Positions 31,010 to 43,135 of a stretch of DNA of 64,000 nt are shown here, piece by piece. The stretch covers positions 33,758,501 to 33,822,500 of the forward strand of contig CP136894.1 of NCBI GenBank assembly GCA_034359265.1, read 5' to 3'. The position numbers and the translations under genes are program-made. Numbering within the stretch: position 1 is the stretch's first letter; every line of letters starts with the position of its first letter. Under the pieces are notes generated by a model. The model was given only the letters and a program-made list of their open reading frames with translations, made no database searches and was not told the origin of the DNA. The DNA is from Canna indica. Its lineage: Eukaryota; Streptophyta; Magnoliopsida; Zingiberales; Cannaceae.

Positions 31010-32130
31010 ATAGAGGCCTTTGATGCCGCCAGGAGCGGTAGTGACAACAACTCTACTGAGTGCCGCGGCCGAGAGGAGGTGGGGCAGGATCCCATGGTTG
31101 TACAGTTGCAGGCCCGGGTGGCTGAGCTGACAGAGGCACTCTGTAGGGAGCAGTAGCTGAGGCAGCAACCACAACCACTACCGGCAACACGTGCAGTACC
31201 AGGTGGTCCAGCCAGTGGCTCTGTTTGTTAGAGCCCCTAGAGCACCTTCATATGCATATTTTATTGCATTCAGACCACCATAGTATACAAGGACAGACCA
31301 GCAGGTGGAGGTCACCAGCTTCCTAGTAGATTGCTATGAGCTGTGCAGGGAGCTTGGTTGTTCTTCTGAAATGACAGCTCGACTGGTCGGGCTACTATTG
31401 AGAGGTCCAGCCAAGGATTGGCTTCACACCTAGAGGGACCGTAGAGCAGCAGATGCACCACCCCCTACCTTAGAGGAGTTTAGAGCTGCTATGGTGGAGA
31501 AGTACCTGCAGATGAGCGTCCGAGATAGGTGGGCAAAGGAGTTCGAGCTAGTGCGTTAGACAGGCAGTATGTCAGTGACAGATTATGAGATGGAATTCAC
31601 TCGACTCTCAAAGTACCATCCCACTTTGATAGCCACAGAGACCACCACAGTCAAGAGGTTTGTTGAGGGATTGAGGCCGCAGATCACCAGACTCATCCAT
31701 TACACGGAGGATACTTCATTTGCCAGGGTTGTAGATGAGGCACTCTGAAAGGATGCACCGGTACCGATAGACATGCATGATGGACCTCAGAAGAAAAGGT
31801 TTTGGCCACAACACTCTGGGGGTCAGCCAGCTGACTCAGAGGGTACTTTCAGGATAGCAGATTGATAGCAGGGTGGAGGTCATAGCAGTTCGTGGGATCT
31901 CAGGGGTTCAGGACCAGGGGCATCGTCTGGAGGCTCGCGGCGAAGGACGGGGCTGTAGCAGTGTAACCGATTTCACAGGAAGCACTGGGAGCTTCCTAGG
32001 GACGTTTATATATGTGTTTCAACTATGGGCAGACTGGGCACTATAAAAAGGATTGTCCTAGCAAGGGAAGTAAGAAGCCTGATCAGACTAGAGGAAAGGC
32101 ACCAATGTTAGTTGGTTCCGTAGCTCAGAT
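31010..32130 (+). pseudogene. gag: Gag of gypsy element C, start codon lost
   Basis: The start ATG of A is ATA here (31,010-31,012), and the acceptor-like CAG is CAA. The text continues EAFDAARSGSDNNSTECRG with the Arg-Gly block shortened, then EALCREQ and a stop. Capsid pieces follow with TAG at the HTWRD Trp (near 31,431), as in A. The knuckle (near 32,020-32,065) reads CFNYGQTGHYKKDC, second Cys replaced by Tyr as in E. No functional protein is expected. Confidence 0.85.
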
Positions 32131-32188
32131 GGATCAAACTCAAGGAAGAGGCTAGCGAGCTGGTGGTTCGGAGCGTCCCACTGAACGG

Positions 32189-32620
32189 GTGTTTTCTATG
32201 AACCAAGAGGGCGCTGAGGCATCCAGGGCAGCGGTGTCAGGTAATATTGTTGTTGGGTCTGCCATTGCATATGTCTTGTTTGATCCGGGTGCTATGCACT
32301 CTTTTGTTTTTGCTTTGTTTGCTGCTAAGTTGTCAGGGGTACCTTCTGTGCTTGAGTTATCTCTTGTGGTATCTACGCCTATGGTCATTTCTGTGATGTC
32401 AGAGACAGTTTTTTAGGGCTGCGAGGTTGTCATTTTTGGGCATGTGTTGATAGCCGACTTGACACTCCTGCCGATGTTGGAGCTTGATGTGATCTTGGGC
32501 ATGGATTGGTTGGCGGACCATTTTGCCTCAGTGTATTGCAGGGCTAAGACTGTGACCTTCAGTAAGCCCAAATTGCCCCAGTTTACCTTCCAGGGTAAGG
32601 GAAGGGAGAGCCGTTGATGG
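32189..32620 (+). pseudogene. pro: Protease of gypsy element C
   Basis: MNQEGAEASRAAVSGNIVVG then VLFDPGAMHSF, where the usual Thr of the D-x-G-A-T box is Met. STPMVISVMSETVF ends in TAG (32,413) where relatives have a Phe/Gln codon, and the domain continues to GMDWLADHFAS and CRAKTVTFSK. Decayed. Confidence 0.85.
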
Positions 32621-32672
32621 CGATTTCAGCTCTTGGGGTTCATAAGAAATTATGGGCAGTTGCTAGTCCTTC

Positions 32673-33803
32673 TTGGCCTTTGTGTCTGTGGCAAAGGAAG
32701 GCGGAGGTGCGGCTTGGGACATTGGCGGGACGCTCGTGGTGTGTGGGTTCCCTAATGTGTTCTTGGAGGAGTTGCCAGGGTTGCCCTTAGAGAGGGAGAT
32801 CGAATTCTGTAGTGATTTGCAGCCAGGGGTGAAGCCGATCTCCATTCCATCGTACCGGATGGCACCAGCTGAGTTGAGGGAGTTGAATTCCCTGTTGCAG
32901 GAGCTACTTAAGTTGGTTTTCATTTGCCCAAGTGTTTCTCCCTGGGGTGCTCCAGTGCTCTTTGATTACCGGCAGCTTAATATGGTAATGGTGAAGAATC
33001 GGTACCCGCTGCCTATGGCTGATTACTTATTTGATTAGCTTCAGGGAGCTCAGTGGTTTTCTAAGATTGACCTGCGGTCAGGGTATCATCAGTTGAGGAT
33101 ATGAGACAGTTACATCCCTAAGAATGCTTTCAGGTCAAGGTATGGGCACTTTCAGTTCCTGGTGATGTCCTTCGGGCTGACTAATGCATCTACAACATTT
33201 ATGGATCTGATGAACCGAGTGTTCAGGGAATACCTAGATAAATTTGTGGTAGTATTTATTGATGAACCGAAGAGCATGCTGAGCACTTGAGGGTGGTTCT
33301 GGAGACTCTCAGGGAGCACCGCTTATATGCCAAATTCTCCAAGTGCGAGTTCTGGCTGGAGAGTATAGGTTTCCTGGGCAATGTGGTGTCTAGGGAAGGG
33401 GTAAAGGTGGACCCCGCAAAGATAGAAGCAGTTCATAATTGGAAGAGGCCGACAAATATCTCTGAGATTCGCAGTTTCCTGGGGTTGGTGGTGTATTACA
33501 AAAAAATTGTGGAGAATTTCTCCAGGATTGCTTCGCCATTCACCCGCTTGACTCAGAGGAAGGTCAAGTTCGAATGGGATAGTAAGTGCGAGGAGAGCTT
33601 TTTGAAGCTCAAGGACCGTTTGACATCGACACTAGTTCTAGCATTACCCTCGGGCTTGGGAGGATTTGTTGTTTATTGTGATGCTTCCCGGGTCGGCTTG
33701 GGTTGTGTGATGATGCAGAATGGCAGGGTGATAGCTTATGCCTCTCGGTAGTTGAACAATTACCCAACCCATGATCTTGAGCTAGCGGCAGTGGTGTTAG
33801 CAT
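32673..33803 (+). pseudogene. pol: RT and start of RNase H of gypsy element C
   Basis: Fingers [20 protein letters not shown] to SPWGAPVLF, then an in-frame loss of 36 bp (near 32,961) that removes the VKKKDGS motif and joins LF to DYRQLN. The palm follows with several stops (33,038; 33,103). A second deletion at 33,262 turns the catalytic box VFIDD into VFIDEPK, so the active site is lost. Thumb and RNase H start are open at 33,287-33,751 ([42 protein letters not shown]). The hAT element interrupts at 33,804. Confidence 0.9.
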
Positions 33804-35023
33804 TAGGGGTGAGCATGGACAGGTTGATCGAACCATTAGTAAAAAAAAAACCGGTCCATTAACTTCGGTTTTTCAAAAACATTAACCGTAAACCGATCCA
33901 TTAACTTCGGTTAACTGTCATTTCGGTTTTGGTTTTTCGATTCGGTCAACCAACAATTACCGGTTAACCAATAAATTAATTAAATTTTTTACCACAATGT
34001 AAATATAACTACAACAAGAAAGTAAACACCTAATTTTTTACCACTATTTCCGTGAGAAGGAATATTAGAAGAAATTTGTTGGAGAGTTTAGCTAAAACCA
34101 GGGATTTCATTTCTTTTTTTTGGTAAAATTGTTTAGCTAAAATGAATATTTATACCAAACAAGACAACATAAAGAAAATTAAGTCAACTATAAGAATAAC
34201 GTGATGTCACAACTATTCAGCTGGAAACAAGGATCTCCCGCATTAAGTTAAGGGCAATATGACTAACCAAATTTAAATATCTACAGCTAGCAGGAATCCA
34301 CTCCACATGTACATTCAAAGTTTCAAGACTAACCCAGTATTAAAATTGTATGCAGGAATAACTAAAAAACTACCGAATTTACCTATTGCAATATGATTTA
34401 TTTGTTTCACCATTTAGGATAGGATAAAAAATGACAAGAGGTTGGATCCAAAGAATACCCAATCGCGTAGTGGATCCCGAGTGAAGGCCAGCGGAGAGAT
34501 CCGCATAGTGGCAAACGCAGAGTCGTGGAGAGGCGGAGACGGCGAGTCACGGAGGGGCGTAGACGGCGAGTCGCGGAGATCGGAGAGCGGAGAGCACCAA
34601 GAGGGCAAGAGGGCGAGAGAGAAGAGAAGAAGGGAGAGGCGGAGACGGGCCAGATGGTGAATCATGGAGAGGGCGAGAGGGTGAGAGAGAAGAGAAGACT
34701 GAAGAGGGCTCGGGGCGACGGGGAGTCGGGGAGAGTGGGTGGGCCAAGTATAAAACTTAGGGTTTCTAAGTTTATACTTTATAAATTAAAAAACTATTAA
34801 CTTATTATTAAAAAGTGTTATATAATATATATAATATATGTCCACCGGTCGGTTAACCGAAACCGGTGGACTTTTTATACCCCGACCCGAAAACCAAAAA
34901 TTTTAAAAAGACAACCCAAAATCGCACAAACCGGTTCGGTTAACTGCAAAAACTGGTTCGATTTTGGACCAGTTTTCTTGTTAATCGAAAAATTAGTTTT
35001 TTTTGCTCACCCCTAGTTTGCAT
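33796..35023. mobile_element. hAT-type non-autonomous transposon (1.2 kb) in RNase H of C
   Basis: Terminal inverted repeats TAGGGGTGAGCA (33,804-33,815) and TGCTCACCCCTA (35,004-35,015). Flanking 8-bp duplications GTTAGCAT (33,796-33,803) and GTTTGCAT (35,016-35,023) differ at one base; 8 bp is the hAT signature. Both ends carry CCGGTT/CGGTTAACCG words. The centre (about 34,440-34,760) is a purine-rich, GC-rich block with a repeated GGCGAGTC-CGGAG motif. Its short open frames look compositional, and no transposase is visible. Confidence 0.9.
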
Positions 35024-35303
35024 TGAAGCTGTGGCGTCACTACCTTTATGGCGAGGCTTGTGAGATATACACTAATCATAAGAGCCTCCAGTATTTGCTC
35101 ACGTAGAAGGAGTTGAACCTGAGGTAGAGAAGATGGCTTGAGCTTTTGAAGGACTATGACTGCACGATCATCTACCATCTGGGAAAGGCTAATGTGGTGG
35201 TTGATGCTCTAAGCAGGAAGTCTTTGGGCAGTTTGGCGCATTTGGCGGTCAGGAGGAGGCCGTTGGCTCAGGATTTGGCCGTATGATTGGATGGCGGGAC
35301 ACT
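35024..35303 (+). pseudogene. pol: RNase H middle and tether of gypsy element C
   Basis: After the hAT element the text reads [27 protein letters not shown], then TAG for the Gln of TQKEL (35,104), [13 protein letters not shown] and the [14 protein letters not shown] tether, and stops at the second hAT element. Confidence 0.9.
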
Positions 35304-35750
35304 CTTGTCAGTAGGGGTGGAAACAGGCCATGCTTTCGCCTTAAGAGGCCAGGCCGATATGGTAGAAAATTGGCCTGGGCCTGACCTGTAGCCTGTTATA
35401 GGCTTAAATTTTGGCCTGAGCCTGTCCTGTTCATTGGCCTGGCCTAGCTTGTGGCTTGTTAACGAAGCCTGCTTCCAATATAAATTTTAGTCTGACTTGT
35501 GACCTGTGGCCTGTGGCCCGTGTTTTATTAAATTAAAATAATATTAGTTATTATAATAAAATAATTTTAATGTAAATACATAATAAAATAGTATTTTATA
35601 TTTTATATATTTAAATGTACACCACCTTAACAGGCCCAGGCCGGCCTGTCAGACTCATTAGGCTTTAAATTGAGCCTAGGCCTGGCCTGGTAATGAAAAT
35701 ATGCCTATTTCAAAGCCTTGGCCTGGCCTATTTCTACCCCTACTTGTCAG
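35304..35750. mobile_element. hAT-type MITE (431 bp) in the RNase H-integrase tether of C
   Basis: Element 35,312-35,742. Ends TAGGGGTGGAAACAGGCCA and the inverted TGGCCTATTTCTACCCCTA match in 17 of 19 positions. A perfect 8-bp duplication CTTGTCAG flanks it (35,304-35,311 and 35,743-35,750). The interior has repeated GGCCTG/CAGGCC words at both ends and an AT-rich centre. No coding sequence. Confidence 0.95.
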
Positions 35751-37150
35751 TATTAGCTTTTGGTGATTTGGTGGCTCACTTGAGAGTGAAGTCCTTGTTG
35801 GTTGAGAGGAGGATGCCTTCTGTGCTCTCACTAAGGATCTGGCCAGGAGAGACGATGCGGATAATGGGTTCAGTATGGACTCAGAGGACGTTCTGAGGTT
35901 TAAGAAATGAATAGTAGTGCCTGATATGGCCGAGGTTCGTAGGCAGGTACTAGAGATGGCTCATCGATCTACATACACTATACATCCGGGAGCCATAAAG
36001 ATGTACCGAGACCTAAGGTAGAATTAATGGTGGAAAGGCATGAAAAGAGGAGTGGACGAGTTCGTATCTAAGTGTCTAGTGTGTTAGCAGGTGAAGGCTA
36101 AGCATTTGAAGCCGGCAAGGTTGCTACAGAACCTCGAAGTACCAGAGTGGAAATGGGAGAAGATAACCATTGATTTTGTGATGGGGTTGCCAAAGTCTGG
36201 GAAGGGCAACGATTCTATATGTGTAGTGGTGGATCGCCTAACCAAGACATCATATTTTATACCGATCAGGATGACCATTTCAACTAAGCAGTATGCGAGG
36301 TTGTTCTTGGATCGGATCGTCGCTTATCATGGTGTTCCGATTATGATCATCTGAGATCGGGGTACTCAATTTACAACTCGATTCTGGCAGTCTTTTCAAG
36401 AGGCATTGGGCACTCAAACAGGTGGTCAATCAAAGCAGACTATTCAGACATTGGAGGATATGCTGAGAGCATGTGTTTTAGATTTGGAGGGCAGTTGGGA
36501 GAGGCACTTACCCCTGATTGATTTTGCCTACAATAATAGCCAACACAGCAACATCGGCGAAGATGCAAGTTGCCTATGGGTTGGTTTGAGGCAGGGGATT
36601 CCCTTATGATGGGACCTAATCTGGTGGAGGAGGCTACGCAAATCAGAGAGTGGCTATTGGCAGCTCAGAGTCGCCAGAAGATGTATGCTGATAGAAATGC
36701 TAGGGAGGTAGAGTTTGTTGAGGGGGACATGGTGTTCCTCAAGGTGTCCCCTATGAAAGAGGTGGTGAGATTTGGTAGGAAATGAAAGCTAAGCCGTAGG
36801 TTCACTGGGTCATTTCCCATTCTCAAGCGCAGGGGAGCTATGGCCTATGAGTTGGCCTTGCCTCCTAGTATGGACCGAGTGCATCCAGTGTTCCATGTGT
36901 CTTTTGCTGAAGAAGTACATTCGGGATAAGTCCCATGAGATTGAGCCTACTGTAGTGGAGGTGGATTGAGCAGTCTATTATGAGCAGTGGCCAGTTGAGG
37001 TACTAGACCGTAAGATCAGAAAATTAAGGTCCAAGGAGATCCCCTTGGTTAAGGTAGAGTGGGAGCACTATTCCGGGCAGGAGGCCACCTGGGAGGTGGA
37101 GCAGGATATGAGGGAGCGTTATCCTTCATTGTTTGATGATTTGGTGAGTC
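35751..37150 (+). pseudogene. pol: Integrase with chromodomain-type tail of gypsy element C
   Basis: Zinc domain HRSTYTIH and CLVC are present with stops between. The core has IDFVMGLPKS, a TGA in place of the Ser before DRGTQF (36,352), and a deletion ending in QTGGQSKQT, where the catalytic Glu is Lys. The YGRRCRSP block is disrupted near 36,560. GDMVFLKVSPMKEVV and LSRRFTGSF follow, then a tail (about 36,965-37,140) with EVLDRKIRKLRSKEIPLVKV and EATWEVEQDMRERYPSLF, complete through the Trp that A lost. Confidence 0.9.
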
Positions 37151-37186
37151 CTTAATTTTCTTTTCTGAAATTCGAGGACGAATTTT

Positions 37187-37203
37187 CTTCAAGGAGGGAG
37201 GAT
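37187..37203 (+). other. Polypurine tract of C
   Basis: CAAGGAGGGAGGAT directly before the 3' LTR start TGTAATATCC. Confidence 0.85.
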
Positions 37204-39967
37204 TGTAATATCCTAGATATTTTAATTATATTCTTTTCCTTATTTGTTGTGTTTGCCAGCCTAGCGAACAAGTTCGAAGTCGAGCCGAGTCGACTCATGG
37301 TCCGGTGCTAGTTTGTGAACTCAGGTAAGTAAGAATATGAGTTATGTAATTTTGCTTGTGTAGATTAATTCATTTAATTTTTATGTTGTGTATGCATGAT
37401 GTTTAATTATGTCGCATGTGGGTGTGCATGTATTGGATGGTTATGTGGAGAATAGAATTAATTAAGTTAATTTAAGTTAGCGGGTTCGGGTTCGGCTTGA
37501 GGCGAATGCGGGTTGGATAAAGGGTTTAGAGGGGTTAGGGTTGAGGAGAGAGTATAAAACCGCATCCCCTTGGCTTGTGTCTCTCTATTGGAGCCACACA
37601 AGCCATTGAGGGAAGAGAGGAGCCGCCAGCACCCCCCGCCCTTCCTCTCTCTTGCAGCCGCCAAGCCAAGCCGGTCAGCCGCCGAGCCTTCCCATCTTCT
37701 TCCTCTTCTTCCTTCCTTTCCTACGGGGCTGAGCCAAGAGGAGCCGACTTGAAGCCGCCATCCCCTCTCTCTTCCTCTCTCACTCTCTTCAAGCCGGTGA
37801 CTTCGAGTGAGCCCCCCCCTTCTCCTTTATTTGAATCGAGCTGTCGATTCTTGAAGTCGATTCGAGGGCCATTGTTTGGGGTTTCTCCTCTCATCATCCT
37901 TCCTATTCGGGTGAGTGGTTTCACCCTTTCACTTTTTGGGTTTCTTCGGATTCTTGAAGCTGATCTTGAAGGCTTGGATGTTCTTGACAGTTTTCACCGT
38001 TCTTTTAGATTGCCATGTTTGAGGAGACCCTAAACCTTACCTATGGGGTTTGGCAGCCCTAGGATGACCCTAGGGGTGCTCGGCCAAGGGTGGAGCAAGG
38101 GTGCCCTCAAGGTGTTCGATGAAATTTCCAAGTGAGAGATTTTGGTTATCTTGTAGTTTATGTCTTGAGTGTGTATTAAAAAGAGTTCTCATATGTTCAA
38201 GCATGCTTAGTATTTAATATGTGATTTTTGAAAAAATCAAGTTCTTACAAAATATGGATCTTGATGTTGATGCCATGAAGGTTCTTGAAAGATAGGTTCT
38301 TGATCATGGTGTTTGTTCTTGTTTATGGTCTTGTTGGTGCTTGTTAGCCTTATTTAATAATTGTAAAATTTGAGAGATTTATCTCAAAATTAATATACTC
38401 TTTTGATGATAATTAAGGATATATTTTTTGTAAATTTCGGATTTATTTTCATGCTATGATGAAAATTTAATGTTGCTGAAACTTCATGCTGAGAATGATC
38501 TGTGCTGATTTTAAAATGCTTGTTGTGGTGTATTTATTTAACTGAACATAGTCGTGTAACCTATCGTTTCGACCAGAAAATATAGTTTGGAAACACACGA
38601 TACACTCTTGAGACTATATTCGGGTTAGATACATCAGTTTTGGTCACAACAGTAAGCTAAAACAAAACCCTAATCTTGATGATATAAATTTTAATTGCAT
38701 AATTAAAATTAGGCAAAGGGTCAGCATAATCTATTAAGAATCAACAATTAAAGTTTATGACATTACGGGTCTAGGAGCTGGGGTCGGGTATTGGAGTGTT
38801 GAGACGCTTTCCACTAAGGACATCCCTAGGACATCATAGAAGAGACTTGACTTAGGTCATGATGCGCCATATCTTTGTGGATGGCGGAGAGGCTCGGTTA
38901 GGAGCCAGATTGCGGGCTAGGCCCGGAAGGTTGGACGGTTAATTCCCAACCTGTGTTAAAGGAACAAGTTCGGATGGTAAAATCCCGATTGTTCTGATTG
39001 GGCCTCGTGGAATAAGCTCGGAGGGCCTTGCCAATTATTCCCGAGGTGCTTTTAAGGAATAAGCTCGGATGGACAAATCTCGATTATTCCTGTGATATCT
39101 TGAAGGGGTAAGTTCGGATGGGCAAATCTCGATTATCCTTGTGATATCTTAAAGGGGTCAGTTCGGATGGGCGATTTCCGATTGTTCCCTCGTGGAGCAT
39201 GTTTTGAGGGTCTTCCCGATTGCTCCCGAGTTTTTTTGTTTGGATAAGTTCGGAGGGCCTTCCCGATTATCCTAGTATGTTTTGTTGCCTTAGGGGCAGG
39301 GTAGGCTTAGGCCTGTTGTGCTTTACTCTTGTGGTGTTGGATGTCTTAGGGGCGTGTTGTGCTTCACCCTTGAGGTGTTGGATGCCTTAGGGTATGTGCT
39401 GGCCAGGTGGCCTGATAGCTAGTCACACCTTCGTGACTTTGTTCCTAGAGATAGATGTTATGTTATTTCTTATCTCTATGTTGTTTTTTTTGTGGGGGTT
39501 GGTAGAACCGCTCACTGAGTTCTTTTGAACTCACCCGTTGTTGTTGATTTTGTTTTGCAAAGCCTAACCGGTGAGGTGGGCTGGAGCACTTGGCGCGGCT
39601 GGAGGGCAGAGGAGCTACATTGATCTCATAGCAGTCCTAGTTAGGGGTCGTAGTCGAGTCTATAGTTGTTTGATCAGGCACTAGTGATTTGATGTTTTAG
39701 AGTTGTAGTCCCATGGGGACATTCATGTTTTTGTCAGACTTTTATTTGTTAAAAGAACTGTTGCTCTTCGATTTATATATTTACGCACTTGAACTATTTA
39801 TTAAAAACTATGATGTTTTGAAATAAAAAATTTGTTTTGGTTCTTTTTATTAATAAAAGTTGTTGTTTATTCAACTATTTTATGAGTTGGCATGTGCATG
39901 AGTTAGGCTACGGGGTATAGGCACGTATACCTGGCCGGTCACGTGACCCTGAACATGCGGCGTGACA
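37204..39967 (+). repeat. 3' LTR of gypsy element C, complete
   Basis: Starts TGTAATATCC, ends GCGTGACA. TATAAAA at 37,553-37,559, donor-like TTCGG|GTGAGTGG at 37,911. Hairpin array about 38,960-39,282, with GGAACAA/TTGTTCT, CCTCG-GGAATAA/TTATTCC-CGAGG (39,003-39,046), AGGAATAA/TTATTCCT, AGGGGTAA/TTATCCTT and GGATAA/TTATCC. A partial duplication of the GTTGTGCTT-ACCCTTG stretch is at 39,317-39,380. Confidence 0.95.
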
Positions 39968-41476
39968 CCGCTGGTGCAATCTCAAGACCCAAATCACCAG
40001 CTGAGTCGAATATTAGCCATTCCGACTATCTATACTTCTCAGACTGATCATCTCAATCGCAATACACATGCAGAGTATTCTATAGTTTCCTTATTTAAAC
40101 TGGATCTTTCACCCATATTTGACCCCTCCTTTTGGGCTCTACCAGTCGCACACTAGTGTTCGCTGATTTTTTTCTAGGAGTGAACCTAGATTATCCACTT
40201 ATAAGTCTTTCCGACAAATGAAAATTCTATGTATCCCTTATAATCATCTAGTATCACTCGTCAAATTCCTTAAATGTAAACTACATGCCATAAGTGCCGA
40301 AATGTCCGAATACTATGTATCACAGCATATAACTTATAAATAATTTTATTCTACAGCTAGTACCATAATTAACCGGATGAATGTAAGAATAACATAATTA
40401 AATTATGCATTTAACCAATAAATTTTAGCAAGGAAATATTTGATCTAGCATGCATGGTAGAATTTAAATTAACATGAATAATTCGATAAAGGAAATTTCA
40501 AGAATATAAATTTCGCTACATATGTGCACCTAGGTTATGATTCTTCTATAATTGTGAACTTACCTAATTCTACCATAGATCTAGTCGTCAAGCAAAATAA
40601 TCTACGTCTCATTCGATCAACAAGGTTTCTAATGTGAGGGAGTTGAATTCTCGGTCAGATTTCCCCTCCTCCCTACTCGGTCGAACCTTGAGCAAGGAGT
40701 ACCTTGCTCAGCCGAGCCTTTAAGGGTGGGGAAAGAGGAATTTCGACCATGTACCTTAAAGAATGAATCATTAATCGACTTATTCTTGAATGGAGATTGA
40801 TCTAAGGGGGTTTAAACCACTCTAGGGGATTTGGGGAAAATTTCGGCATGACCTTTCTACTTTTCCCTCTGTTCGGCCAGCCCTACATCATCAAGAAAGG
40901 ATCGTCTAAAAACAAAACCCAATACATCGGTGAAGAATACGATTGAGAATCTGAGAAACGTCACGTGAAACCTCGATCTATCACATCTACTTGGTTCGCC
41001 CACACGCCTCACCCTATTAGTCGAAATTCGACCCCTCTCCTTGATTAGAAGAAGGAAAAGGACAAGATGAAGGCAATCCTGATCTCCGGCAATGACAATG
41101 ATCCTATTGCTGCCCACAAGCTCTCTCTCTCCCCTTCCCTTCACCTCGGGTTGCGTGTGGCTCTCTCTCCCTTGAGCCACACGGCGGCTGGGGTGAGGTG
41201 TTTATTTCTTTTTTTTTGACAAAAATGCCCTCTTCACTTAAGCCATCTAACTCAACTCAACCTAAGCCCGATTCAAGCCCCGACTCGATCCGTGAACACG
41301 ATTTCAAACCCGGCTCAATCAACCCACTCAAAATTATGAAAAGTAACACTTATCATTAATTTATAAAACTTAAATTATACCTCCTAATCCTGGTGATTTC
41401 GTGACTCGACCCGGCTAGCTCCTGATCCGGTACACTGCACCAATTAAATTTATATTAGGAAACCTCGGGTATTACA
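39968..41476 (-). repeat. LTR shared by D (3' LTR) and B (5' LTR), right piece
   Basis: Matches the D 5' LTR from 48,927 on to its end (50,479). On the - strand it starts TGTAATACCCGAGG at 41,476, right after the polypurine tract of D, so it is the 3' LTR of D. Continuing leftward past C, the remaining U5 end at 29,001 faces the primer site of B. The donor-like word seen in the D 5' LTR is mutated here (near 41,022). Confidence 0.85.
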
Positions 41477-41489
41477 ACCTTCCCCCCTT
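41477..41489 (-). other. Polypurine tract of D
   Basis: On the - strand AAGGGGGGAAGGT directly precedes the LTR start TGTAATACCC. Confidence 0.85.
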
Positions 41490-41499
41490 AAGGATAATT

Positions 41500-42860
41500 T
41501 GTCCTTGAATTTTTTTTGAATTATAGGGACTTACCAGATCATCAAACAAGGAGGGGTAGCGCTCTCTCATGTCCTGCTCCACCTCCCAAGTAGCTTCATG
41601 TCTGGTGTGGTGCTCGCACCTGACCTTTACTAAGGGAATTTCCTTAGACCTTAACTTTCGGATTTGACAGTCAAGCACTTCTACCAGCCTCTCCTCATAT
41701 GATACTACCGAATCCATCTCAGCCACGGTAGGCCTAATTATGTGGGACTCATCTCTAATGTATCTCTTGAGCATGGACACATGAAAGACTGGTGAACTCG
41801 GTCCATACTAGGGGGCGAAGCCAGCTCATAAGCTATAGTGCCTCTCTGTTTGAGAATAGGGAAGGGCCCGATGAACCTGGGGCTTAATTTTTCCCTCTTC
41901 CCAAACTGTACCACCCCTTCCATGGGGGATACCTTCAGAAATAACATGTCGCCCTCGGCGAACTCCACCTCTTTGGCATTCTTATCCGCATACATTTTCT
42001 AGTGGCTCTGGTCTACTGGTAACCTTTCTTTTATCAATTTCACCTTTTCAACTGCTTCCTCTACCAAGTCAAGACTCACCATGAGGGACTCTCCTGCCAC
42101 AATCCAGCCCATTGGTGATCTGCATCTCCGCCCATACAGGCCTTCGAAAGGGGTCATACCTATGCTACTATGGTAGCTATTATTGTAAGCAAACTCTATC
42201 AGCGGTAGGTGTTTCTCCCGACCGCCGGCCAGGTCTAAAACACACGCCCTCAGCATATCTTCCAAGGTATGAATTGTCCTCTCCGACTGCCCGTTTGTCT
42301 GCGGATAGAACGCGGTGCTAAACCTCACTTGAGTATCCAAAGCTTGTTGGAAAGACTGCCAAAACTGAGCTATGAACTGGGTACCCAGATCTGATATGAT
42401 CATAACTGGGATACCATGGTAGGCCACAATCCGGTCCAGAAATAATCTGGCATACTGCTCGGCTGAATAGGTTGTTTTGATCGGAATAAAGTGTGCGGTC
42501 TTGGTCAATCGATCCACGATGACCCAAATGGAGTCATAGCCTCCTCTAGACTTCGGCAGCCGAATCACAAGATCCATAGTGATCTTTTCCAATTTCCACT
42601 CGGGCACTTCGAGGTTCTGAAGCAGCCATGTAGGCTTCAAGTGTTCGGCCTTCACTTGCTGGCAGAGCAAGCACTCGGACACAAACTCGACTACCTCTCT
42701 CTTCATGCCCTTCCACCAATAGTGTTGCCTCAAGTCTCTGTACATTTTGGAGGCCCCCGGATGCATCGTGTAAGTGGAACGGTGGCCCATCTCCAGCACC
42801 TACCTACGCACCTCTGTCATATCCGACACCACAATTCGATGTCTGAACCTCAGGACATTC
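41500..42860 (-). pseudogene. pol: Integrase and chromodomain tail of gypsy element D, catalytic triad intact
   Basis: Open frame 42,799-41,999: HRSTYTMHPGASKMYRDLRQHYWWKG and CLLCQQ (zinc domain), Asp in TMDLVIRLPKS, Asp in ISDLGTQF, Glu in NGQSERT with the D-35-E spacing, then EFAYNNSYHSS and YGRRCRSPMGW. A stop at about 42,000 precedes MYADKNAKEVEFAEGDMLFLKVSPMEGVV and KLSPRFIGPF. A frameshift near 41,785 leads to the tail EVLDCQIRKLRSKEIPLVKV, EATWEVEQDMRERYPSLF. The chromodomain-like tail is thought to guide insertion in chromoviruses. Confidence 0.9.
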
Positions 42861-43135
42861 TCTGAGTCAACCCTAAAGTCGTCATCTGTGTCACCTCTCT
42901 AGACCAAATCCTTTGTCAGGGAACAAAAAGTGTCCTCCTCCTGCGCGGTACGCGGCATATCCACTAAGGTGGACAGTACCTACAGGTGTGCCACCAGAGC
43001 GCCCGAATGTGACACTAACAGGATGGCTCCCCCATCTAGGCATAGTTCTACCTCCCAAGCTAGCGACCTCCTCCTGACAACCAGGTGGCCCAAGCTGCCC
43101 ATGGATTTTCTGCTCAGGGCATTCGTCGCTACATT
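42861..43135 (-). pseudogene. pol: RNase H-integrase tether of gypsy element D
   Basis: On the - strand after the solo [38 protein letters not shown] and SGALVAHL, then stops before MTEVRR of integrase. Joining both sides of the solo LTR gives HPGKANV-ATNALSRKS, the normal tether. Confidence 0.85.

Larger units (their letters stand above)
29101..39967 (+). mobile_element. Gypsy element C with truncated 5' LTR
   Basis: Same family as A. A truncated 5' LTR, primer site, gag, protease, RT, RNase H, integrase with chromodomain tail, polypurine tract and complete 3' LTR are in normal order. The left boundary (about 29,101, uncertain by some 10 bp) lacks roughly the first 1.05 kb of the LTR, so no target duplication can be checked. 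It sits in the LTR shared by B and D and carries two hAT elements. Confidence 0.9.

Noticed and set aside
34442..34800. Charged open frames inside the hAT element
   Set aside because: Low-complexity, purine-rich DNA gives Arg/Glu-rich frames in several phases; no transposase motif.
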